64,000 bases of DNA from Argopecten irradians (Eukaryota > Mollusca > Bivalvia > Pectinida > Pectinidae). The stretch covers positions 12,959,030-13,023,029 of the forward strand of contig NC_091147.1 of assembly GCF_041381155.1 (NCBI RefSeq), given 5' to 3'. Below are positions 34,630-43,232 of this stretch, in pieces. Below the pieces are notes generated by a model that had not been told where the DNA came from, did no database searches, and worked only from the letters and a program-made list of their open reading frames with translations. Within the stretch, counting starts at the first letter, position 1. Each line of letters opens with the position of its first letter. The position numbers were made by a program, and so were the translations under genes.

Positions 34630-34867
34630 TTACTCCTGAGGGTACAGGAAGGTCTATGACCAGTACCTCCATGCTCTTCAGGAGCGCTTTCCGTCTTTAA
34701 TCGTTGAGGGTGACAATTATCCGCCGCCTTCCGGTAAAGCCGCGATTGCACAATTCCTTAGTATCGCCAAGCTTTTTATCATCGCCATGATTGTATCCGG
34801 ACAAAATCCCTTTCCTCACCTTAACATGGAAACCCCTAGTATATTCACCTGGGCACTCTCAAACAAA
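34630..34867 (+). CDS. SELENOT: Selenoprotein T, exon 2 with selenocysteine codon
   Basis: Acceptor TTACAG|TTACTCC, donor AACAAA|GTAAGT. With the split codon it reads Cys55-Tyr-Ser-Sec58; the Sec codon is TGA at 34637-34639, followed by GYRKVYDQYLHALQERFPSL. Then come IVEGDNYPPPSGKAAIAQFL and a hydrophobic stretch SIAKLFIIAMIVSG (membrane-associated helix in this family), then NPFPHLNMETPSIFTWALSN. The GYR after Sec, the EGDNYP motif and the PSIFTWA...NK end match selenoprotein T. Vertebrates have CVSU; here the residues are CYSU. A standard gene finder would stop at the TGA. Confidence 0.96.
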
Positions 34868-35199
34868 GTAAGTACATGTTTGTATGCCTTAATTGTGAGA
34901 TGTAGAAATGAGGTTTTTTTTGTTTTGTTTTTTTTCAAAATATGAAAAAAATAAGTAAAAATAGACCACTGCAATTTTTCTTCCAGTTTCAATGTTTTGA
35001 ATATCATTTACAGGAACTAGCCAATTTACTGTGTTCAACCAACAGAACACTTAGCTGAAGGAAAACAAAATGAAATGGCCTATTTGACACCTCTCGTTTG
35101 CTGTATGCTTTTGTGTACTACAATGTATGCTCTACTGCTTCATCATGGTATTATATATGGCAGATTTTTCTATTTTGTAGATCTACATTATGTATGTTT

Positions 35200-37000
35200 T
35201 TGTAATGATAAATGCATTCTATTTTTGTAGATCCATGCCTTTGTAATAATAAATTTGTAAGTCCATGGTCTTGTAATGATGAATTCTTTCTGCATGTATA
35301 GTAAAACCCCTCTAACTCGAACCCGGATTCCTCGAATACCCCCTATTCGTCGAACTGGTCGTACGGTCCCGACCGTCTCTCTATATAATCTAAGTAACAA
35401 AACCCCGCATAGCTCGAACAGCTATTCGTCGAATACCCCTTATTTCTCGAACAGAAATATGTCCTCGTTGCATCAAATACATAGTATTTACCCATGTATT
35501 CGTCGAACAGGTGTTCGGCCCTTGAGATTTTTTTACCTGTGTCACACCTGACTGCACCGATCGACATGGATAATTGCTCACGATCTTGTGTTTATACAGT
35601 TGGCGTGTCAAGTCTTGAGGTAATTAAGAGATTAACGGTGTCATTATTACCTACCTACACGATCGCAAGTCGTTGTTTGATGCTAACTATATATTTAAAT
35701 ATTTCAGAAAAGGCATTTTATGATGTTTCTCTCGTAATAATCTTATATAATCGTAATATTGCTATCAATACAACACTTAAATAAAGAAATCTAAAATGCT
35801 GAAAGATAGGGTAATTAAAATGTCATTGCCGCGCATTGTTTGTCATAGTTTGAAACCGGACATTTTAACTGTCGATCTTGACCAACCTCGGATGAGTCGA
35901 ATACCCCGTATTCCTCGAACTATTGACCTGGTCCCCTGCAGTTCGAGTTATAGGGGTTTTACTGTATATTGTAGATCCATGCCCTTGTAATGATAAATTC
36001 TTTCTATTTTGTAGATCTGTGCCCTTGTAATGATAAATTCTTTCTATTTTGTAGATCAATGCCCTTGTAATGATAAATTCTTTCTATTTTGTAGATCCGT
36101 GCCCTTGTAATGATAAATTCTTTCTATATTGTAGATCCATTCCCTTGTAATGATAAATTCTTTCTATTTTGTAGATCTGTGCCCTTGTGATGATAAATTC
36201 TTTCTATTTTGTAAATCCATGCCCTTGTAATGATAAATTCTTTCTATATTGTAGATCCGTGCCCTTGTTATGATAAATTCTTTCTATTTTGTAGATCCGT
36301 GCCCTTGTAATGATAAATTCTTTCTATATTGTAGATCCGTGCCCTTGTAATGATAAATTCTTTCTATTTTGTAGATCCGTGCCCTTGTGATGATAAATTC
36401 TTTCTATTTTGTAGATCCGTGCCCTTGTAATGATAAATTCTTTCTATTTTGTAGATCCGTGCCCTTGTAATGATAAATTCTTTCTATATTGTAGATCCGT
36501 GCCCTTGTAATGATAAATTCTTTCTATTTTGTAGATCCGTGCCCTTGTAATGATAAATTCTTTCTATATTGTAGATCCGTGCCCTTGTAATGATAAATTC
36601 TTTCTATTTTGTAGATCCGTGCCCTTGTAATGATAAATTCTTTCTATATTGTAGATCTATGCCCTTGTAATGATAAATTCTTTCTACATGTATTTTGTAG
36701 ATCCGTGCCCTTGTAATGATAAATTCTTTCTATTTGTAGACCCATGCCCTTGTAATGATAAATTCTTTCTATATTGTAGATCCGTGCCCTTGTAATGATA
36801 AATTCTTTCTATTTTGTAGATCCGTGCCCTTGTAATGATAAATTCTTTCTATATTGTAGATCCGTGCCCTTGTAATGATAAATTCTTTCTATATTGTAGA
36901 TCCGTGCCCTTGTAATGATAAAATTTCTTTCTATAATGATAAATTCTTTCTATATTGTAGATCCGTGCCCTTGTAATGATTAATTCTTTCTATATTGTAG
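35200..37000 (+). repeat. Minisatellite, 40-bp unit, about 28 copies, built on the exon 3 acceptor
   Basis: The unit reads TTCTTTCTATATTGTAG followed by ATCCGTGCCCTTGTAATGAT and AAA. The true exon 3 junction at its right edge reads TTCTTTCTATATTGTAG|ATCTATGCCTGTTTAATGAT, so each unit is a copy of the 3' splice site plus the first 20 or so exon bases. Diverged units precede the inserted Tigger-like element (35301-35964); about 26 more uniform units follow it, a few with small indels (36685-36735, 36930-36950). Confidence 0.95.
35301..35964. mobile_element. Tigger/pogo-like MITE inserted in the 40-bp array
   Basis: Ends GTAAAACCCCTCTAACTCGA (left) and, inverted from the right, CAGTAAAACCCCTATAACTC, with TA on both sides (35299-35300, 35965-35966). 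The left terminal C appears lost. Repeated TCGAA motifs lie under both ends. Noncoding, with array units on either side. Confidence 0.85.
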
Positions 37001-37088
37001 ATCTATGCCTGTTTAATGATCTTCTTCATCAGTAATGCTGTAGAAGGCCAGATGATTTCTACAGGTGCTTTTGAAGTTTCATTTAACG
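37001..37088 (+). CDS. SELENOT: Selenoprotein T, exon 3
   Basis: Acceptor TATTGTAG|ATCTAT, donor AACG|GTGAGT; phase 0 in, 1 out. It encodes IYACLMIFFISNAVEGQMIS and TGAFEVSFN, matching the selenoprotein T segment with an aromatic FF core and the STGAFE signature. Its first 20 bases are the seed of the upstream minisatellite. Confidence 0.96.
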
Positions 37089-37516
37089 GTGAGTCTTATC
37101 TGCCAGTAAAATAGCTAAATAATCTTCAGATATTGTATCATATGTCATGAAATATGAGAGAAAAATTAATAATCAAACATGGGTTTGTCAAGTGGACATA
37201 TATACCTGGTAAGATTTTGGCTGCCCAATACTCAGCAAGCCTCATCTTGACTAACCAAAATCGGTTGAGATATCCCTGTCCACTTGACAGCTAGCTGTCT
37301 AGACCCATGAAATAAATCAAGAGTTGGAAATTTAACAAGGTTGAATGAAACAAATTGAATAGTTTTGCCTTTTTGCTATAGAATTGTTATGTAATTACAA
37401 TTGAATGTGTTTAAACTATAACTCTGTTCCTTTTCCCAATATGTTTGCTCTTTTGTTATACACAATTTTATTTGTGATTGTGTGTTTAAACTTAAACTCT
37501 GTTTCCATTGCCACAG
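37089..37516 (+). other. Selenoprotein T intron 3
   Basis: 428 bp, GTGAGT to CCACAG, no repeats recognised. An open frame from 37405 runs through the acceptor into exon 4 but is only an artefact of the phase. Confidence 0.92.
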
Positions 37517-37623
37517 ATGTTCCTATTTGGTCTAAACTGCAAACAGGGAGAATTCCCGCCCCAGGAGAAATGTTCCAGATCATTGAAAACCAGATGAATT
37601 TGAACCCTAATCAGCCTGCTTAG
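37517..37623 (+). CDS. SELENOT: Selenoprotein T, exon 4 (C-terminus, stop TAG)
   Basis: Acceptor GCCACAG|ATGTTCC, phase 1 in. It encodes DVPIWSKLQTGRIPAPGEMF and QIIENQMNLNPNQPA. The VPxWSKL and QIxxNxMxLN pattern is the conserved end of selenoprotein T. The exon continues as 3' UTR to 37664, where a GTATGT donor begins a 3' UTR intron. Confidence 0.96.
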
Positions 37624-37642
37624 CAGAGCCCACAACTGTATA

Positions 37643-37770
37643 GTACGACACAACATCAGAACAGGTATGTCACAACATCAGTACAGGTACGTCACAACAT
37701 CAGTACAGGTATGACACAGCATCAGTACAGGTATGACATAACATCAGCACAGGTACAACACAACATCAGT
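37643..37770 (+). repeat. 22-bp tandem repeat carrying the 3' UTR splice donor
   Basis: The unit is CACAACATCAGTACAG|GTATGT-like. Successive donors lie at 37665 (GTATGT), 37687 (GTACGT), 37709 (GTATGA), 37731 (GTATGA) and 37753 (GTACAA), each after ACAG. The first is the best consensus and probably the one used. Confidence 0.88.
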
Positions 37771-37805
37771 ACTCATCGAAGTGGAACTGGGCCTGACTTT
37801 ATACC

Positions 37806-39291
37806 CAGGGGTGTACAATTCTGAAAATTTTGCACTAGCCCAAGGGCTAGTAGCATCAATTTTTCACTAGCCCTGATCAGAAGTCTACTAGCCCTATTTT
37901 TTGTTTGTTTTTATATGTTCCTTTTACTCGATCTGGATTTTTTACAAACCTGTACAGAACAAGTATATGTCTAACAGTGTGTTAAATACCATTCCGCTAA
38001 TAAAGATATTGCACCGATTGTTCATAGGTACCAGGTATTCATTTAGTAAAAACATTCTTGAGTCAATATTGATAATGCAACAATGCCATCGCATGCAAAA
38101 TACTTTAGATTTGAAATTATGGTTCTTATTTCACTCAGATATTTCCTTTAAAACTATCATTAGAAGGAAACATAATCAGTATATCTATTAAAGTTTAACT
38201 TTGATATTAAAAGCTTAACAGGAAAATGTAAAGTGAACAATCAGTATTTATTATCTGCTGTTTTCATTTTATAGGTATGATGAATTTAGTAAATAGTACT
38301 GTTCATGAAAATTCCGTAAAAAATCTTTAATTGAAATTATTGTTTTACTGAACACTTACTTATTTTCCCTAATTTTATGAGCATTGAAAATTTTTTTTTT
38401 ATCTAGTAACATTTGCATGATAAATTCGTATTTGAATAAAATGATGTCAATTTGTTATTGAATTTCATACAGATTTATTTTAAGAACTACACAAAATCAA
38501 TTTTACAATTTACTATAAAATATTTTGTAAATGATTATTAATTAGCACTGCTGATTTTCATTTACAAATTTTCAATATATCATAAAAATATTTGAAAGAT
38601 AAGATGAAAAATATGCAAAAATATTGTACCTATAATTATGAAACCTCTATTAAAGTTATTTTGAAAAACATTCAGTGGGTTTATTTGTGTCAGCTGTGTT
38701 AACTAAGCATACCTATGTGTCTGCAAGTGTACATGACAACATTTTACCGTGTATTTAATTACTTCAAAATGATCCGCTATCCATCGCACAGCAGTAGTTC
38801 TTTCTGAATCCAACCCCCATATACTCAAATTTTATAACACTAAAATGATAATGATGCTAGATAATAAAAATGTCACTTCACAATTGATTCTTGTCTAGAG
38901 TCAAGAAATCTAGATTTTCCCGTTCCCTGTCTGTCAGCAACCTCGGCAAACACATGGCCATCTGGGTCACTCAAGCGCTTATTTAACTTTCATCAATTAC
39001 ATAACAAAACGTTTGATGCATCTAGATGAAGAATGTTATTTACGTTTGGGAACCACCTGTGGTATGCAACGATATCGTTTGCTTGAGTTTTGACGACACA
39101 TTTACTGCTAGTCGAATTCTGAACGGCAATAAAAGGCTAAACTGCTGATTTACAACTAAAATTTCAATGTGAATATAGATTTTAACAGAAATTTTCACTA
39201 GCCCACGGGCTAGTAATGATCGTGAAGCAACTAGCCCTGACCTGAAAATCACTAGCCCCGGACGTCGGGCTAGTGGAATTGTACACCCCTG
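37806..39291. mobile_element. Nonautonomous hAT-like element, 1.49 kb, 5-bp target duplication
   Basis: The left end CAGGGGTGTACAATTCTGA and inverted right end CAGGGGTGTACAATTCCAC are flanked by ATACC (37801-37805, 39292-39296). Clusters of CTAGCCC / GGGCTAG palindromes lie beneath both ends (37840-37890, 39195-39275), looking like transposase-binding repeats. The interior is AT-rich; a 96-codon frame at 37901 is not recognisable as transposase. Confidence 0.85.
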
Positions 39292-39557
39292 ATACCATTA
39301 TTATGTTTAGACTGTTATTACCATTAAATGCAGGAAAGTTTTTGATGGGAGTCAAATGATTACAAACTTACCAAGACATACAAGTCTCCTATCTTAATGT
39401 TATTGAAAGCTTTCATTCAAAATGTGTTTTACAGATCAAATATTTGTTAAAGATTGTGAAATTGTAAATCTAAAATCTGATTTAAGAAAGTAAAAATCTT
39501 TTCTGTTTCTTTCATGAAGATTATGAGAAAGTTCTGATAAGAGATATATATTATAAG

Positions 39558-40003
39558 ACTCTTTCATAAGTGGATATTAAGGATAGGGATATTCTACCGG
39601 AGGGTCACAAAATGTAGTAAAACCTGAGGCTTGCCGAGATGGCTTTGTGATACCGAGGGTAGAATATCCCTATCCTTCATATCCACTTATGAAAGAGTAT
39701 TTTTCTTTCATACCTCGCGTAATTGCAATTTTACAACTATAATATCCCACCATTTTGAAATAAATTCGAAAAAATCCACGACTGAAAGTCAATGTCCTAT
39801 TCATGAAAATAACCGGTATGTGATATTTTCAACACAAATTTCATTGTTTGCATCTTTTATGTTAAAACCAGTCAAAATTGTGAAAAAAATGTTTAATAAT
39901 TACTGAGGAAATAGAAATTTTGTCGACACCGTGACGTCACAAGACTTTATTGCATGGGTAGACCAGCCAGTATTACACCCGTAGGTATGAAAGAAATACA
40001 TGT
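39558..40003. repeat. Large imperfect inverted repeat(s)
   Basis: CTCTTTCATAAGTGGATATT and AAGGATAGGGATATTCTACC near 39560-39600 recur inverted at 39650-39698 across a 45-bp loop. A second inverted pair, TTTCTTTCATACCT near 39703 and AGGTATGAAAGAAA near 39985-39998, encloses a 91-codon frame. Probably a MITE or nested pair. Confidence 0.7.
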
Positions 40004-40186
40004 ATATAACAATGAAATTTAATTGTCATGCTTACTTTTTATATTAAAATGAACAAGGAAAATGATCAGTAATTATGAATCAAATTTCTTTCTTTGTGTG
40101 AAGTTTGAGCATTATTTTTTTTTATCTTTGTAGGAATCTGCCACAGATTTAGCACGGATTGTATGACATTGAATCCTGACACGAAA

Positions 40187-40256
40187 CTCTGAAGAATGAC
40201 GGTCTTTGTTGAAAACAGCTATGCTGCCGACAAGGAACCTGAGGAACCAATCAGAG
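40187..40256 (+). promoter_or_regulatory. SELENOT: SECIS element
   Basis: Lower helix CTCTGA (40187-40192) pairs with TCAGAG (40251-40256). The SECIS core is ATGA at 40196-40199 opposite TGA at 40240-40242, giving the non-Watson-Crick GA quartet. The upper helix GGTCTTTGTTG pairs with CGACAAGGAACC with one bulged A. An AAAA run opens the apical loop 12 bases after ATGA, the expected spacing for the conserved apical adenines. This recruits SBP2 and EFsec so that TGA 34637 is read as selenocysteine. Confidence 0.92.
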
Positions 40257-40792
40257 GAAGTGTTACATTCACTGTCAGCCAATCCCAGACAAGATCTCTG
40301 CCTGCTCCTGTACTTATGTTGTGGTTGTATTTAATATATACGGGGTTTGTCATTTCTTCAAGGACTTGAAAGACATTATGTGCAATTTTATGTAATAATG
40401 TGTAAGTAAATCATTTCTGTTCTTGGTTGATGAAACCTTTATGGAGAATTTACATACCCTAATATCCAGAAAACCAGAAAATTCCCTAAGTACATTGGAA
40501 GCATCTGGTGTTGTTTTATGGAAATTTTCTTGAGAAAAATAAGAAAAAAAAAAGTATAAAATCTGGATATTGACTTTGATACATTCACTGTATATATACT
40601 GATAAAGATTTTATTTTACTTTCGTTATATTTCTATATCTATTTAACATTAGTAATTTCATAAAATTTCTTTACTCTTTTCCTGTAGTAATATTATTTCG
40701 TATAGATCGTATATATATAAAAACGGAAATTAGAAGAATGTTTTTGAAAAAACTTTTTTTTTTAATCAAGATTACAAAAGTCATTCTTTAGG

Positions 40793-40798
40793 AATAAA
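40793..40798 (+). terminator. SELENOT: Candidate polyadenylation signal for selenoprotein T
   Basis: AATAAA about 540 bp after the SECIS. Other weaker signals may exist; no transcript data. Confidence 0.4.
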
Positions 40799-40849
40799 AA
40801 AACAAATTGTCAAACAATTCTAAAAGAAAAAAGACACTGCATATGTTTT

Positions 40850-41963
40850 GAAGTAATTTTTTTAGTTACAATTTTATTGCAAATTAACAAGATGTAGTCA
40901 ATCAACTGTCACTGCTATTGCAGTTAAGTGTATGTGTGTGAAACTGTAGATATGTCTGAGCAGTATCTCTAGATATATGATATCTGAGCTGTATCTCTGG
41001 ATAGGTCGGAACAGTATCTCTAGATATGTCCGAGCAGTATCTCTGGATTTGTCCGAACAGTATCTCTAGATATGTCCGAACAGTATCTCTAGATTTGTAC
41101 CGAACAGTATCTCTAGATATGTCCGAGTACTATCTCTAGATATATCCGAACAGTATCTCTAGATATGTCCGATGATATTCATTATTACTCATGAAAGACA
41201 TGTAAGATTTTTGATGTGTGAGTAGGCCAGATATCTGGATTTGTAATGTGATACAAATTTTTTCTCAGCCTTGGTAACATGGCTAAGTTTATTATAAACA
41301 GAGAAAGAGAATAACATGTAAATTAATTGTTTTGTTTGATATGTGAAAATATTTAATATTGTAAATCATGTAAAAGTGGGTCTGTAATGCTACTTATGCA
41401 ACATATTTGAAATATGTTTTTATTTGCGTGATTTGAGAAATGCTTTCTACAGCGTGTTATCTTACTCACCCCTGAAGACACTTGAACTCTTCTCATTCAA
41501 TGACTGGAAGGTTTCATTATGAATTTGAAGGGGTCAGTGAGTTAGAAATGAAAACAATGCTTCAAATTTTAATAAGTTATTGTCCTGAAGTGAAAAGTTT
41601 GATTTGTCCATTTCTAGAGTTATCATTTGAAATGATGAAATGTAACCAATATATGCTTGTAATGTTTGTATCTATCCATATTTACATCTAATTAACTCAG
41701 AAGTTTGCTCATACTAAAATGACTTCAATACATAATTGCTCCATTCCAAAAATGTTTTTGACTTGCCAAGGTTGTTTTTAGAAGTCCATCTTTACCCTGT
41801 TTGACATGTGATCAAGATTTCTTCTTGACACGGACAGAAAAGTTCAAATGACAAATTTTAATTAAAAATTAAAAAAAAATGTAGATAGGACTTTTATGTA
41901 GAACTGCAAGGAGAAAAAGGAAACTCAAATACCGTGGTAACTCTTACTGGAGTATGAAAATGT
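40850..41963. repeat. Copy 1 of a 1.1-kb tandem duplication
   Basis: Runs from TTACAATTTTATTGCAAATT through a 23-24-bp tandem repeat (CAGTATCTCTAGATATGTCC, 40950-41170) to GGTAACTCTTACTGGAGTAT. The same order of sequence follows at 41980-43230. No gene recognised in it; a 69-codon frame at 41482 is not conserved in copy 2. Confidence 0.93.
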
Positions 41964-41979
41964 TTTATAGAATTAAATA

Positions 41980-43232
41980 ATTTATTTCGTTACAATGTTA
42001 TTGCAAATTTAAAAAGGTATGTAGGTCAAGTCAAACTGACCACTGCTATTGCAGTTTAAAGAGAATGTTGTAGTTAAACGGTTATATCTGGCCGAGACAG
42101 TAATCTCTAGATAATATAATATCCGAGCTGTATCTCTGGATAGGTTCCGGAACAGTAACTCTTGATAATGTTGCCTAGCAGATATCTACTGGCATTTGTT
42201 CCGAACAGTATCTCTAGATAATTTCCGAAACAGAATCACTAAGGATTTGGTTTGTCCGAACAGGTTTCTCTAGATATGTCCCGTACGCAGTAGATCTCTA
42301 GATCATAATCCGAACATTAACTCTAAAGATATGTCCTATGATATTCATTATCACCTCATGAAAGACCATAGGTTAGATTTTTTGAATTTGTGAGAAGGGG
42401 AGGCAATATATCTGGATTTGTAATGTGATGAACAAGGCAAATTTTTCTCAGCCCTTGGTAACATTGGCATAGAGTTATAATTATAAACATGAGTGAAAGA
42501 GAATAACGATGTAAATTAATTGTTATTTGTTCTTGATAATGTGAAAATATTTAATATTGTAAATCAATTGTTAAAAGTAGGTGGGTCTGTAATGCTAACT
42601 TATGCAACAATATTAAATGAAATATGTTTTTATTTGACGTGATTTGAGAGAATGCTTTCTACCAGCGTGTTAATCTAAACTCCACCCCTGAAGAAACAGA
42701 TTAACTCCTTTACGATCTCATCTCAAAGACTGGAAGGTTTTGCAATTTTGGAATTGAAAGGGGTCAGCTGAGTTTAGAAATGAAAACAATGCTTTCAAAT
42801 TATTAATAAGTTATTGTCCCCTGAAGTGAAAAGTTTTGATTTTGTCCCATTTTCTAGAGTTATTCATTTGAAATGAATGAAATATAGGTAACCAGTATAT
42901 GCTTGTAATGTTTGTGATCTAATTCCATTATTTAACATCTAACTTAACGTCAGTTTGCTCATACTAAAATGACTTCAATAACAAAATGTGCCTCCCATTC
43001 CAAAAATGTTTTTTGACTTGCCAAGGTTGTTTTTTTAAAGAAGACCCAACTTTACCTTACCCCCTGTTTGACATGAATGATCAAGATTTCTTCTTGGACA
43101 CGGGACAGAAAATTTCAAATGACAAATTTATAATTAAAAATTTAGAAAAAAAAGCACGTAGAATAGAGACTTTTATGTAGAACTGCAAGAGGAAACTCAA
43201 TAGTACACGTGAGGTAACTCTTACTGGAGTAT
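41980..43232. repeat. Copy 2 of the 1.1-kb duplication, indel-rich
   Basis: The same sequence as copy 1 but about 12 percent longer, because of dozens of single-base insertions, many extending homopolymers (for example GTCAGTGAG becomes GTCAGCTGAG, and TTGTCCTGAAG becomes TTGTCCCCTGAAG). Substitutions are fewer. The 24-bp repeat block is especially scrambled. This pattern is unlike ordinary duplication decay. Confidence 0.9.

Larger units (their letters stand above)
34868..37000 (+). other. Selenoprotein T intron 2
   Basis: 2.1 kb, GTAAGT donor, TATTGTAG acceptor. Its 3' half is the 40-bp minisatellite into which a Tigger-like element has inserted. Confidence 0.92.
37665..40133 (+). other. 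Inferred 3' UTR intron of selenoprotein T
   Basis: Donor ACAG|GTATGT and acceptor ATCTTTGTAG|GAATCTG after a T-rich tract. It is inferred because the SECIS element lies just past the acceptor and SECIS must be on the mature mRNA. It holds a 1.49 kb transposon and a large inverted repeat. Retention is also possible and would leave the SECIS on a longer 3' UTR. Confidence 0.7.
40134..40800 (+). other. SELENOT: Selenoprotein T last (3' UTR) exon
   Basis: Starts after the ATCTTTGTAG acceptor, contains the SECIS at once, and probably ends shortly after AATAAA at 40793-40798. The exon is noncoding. The right end is inferred from the polyadenylation signal only. Confidence 0.65.

Noticed and set aside
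34637..34639. TGA as a disabling stop codon making selenoprotein T a pseudogene
   Set aside because: It is at the family's selenocysteine position, the frame is otherwise intact over four exons, and a SECIS is present downstream.
35970..37000. Regular 40-bp repeats as a CRISPR array
   Set aside because: No unique spacers; the units are contiguous, the sequence is animal, and the repeat matches an exon junction.
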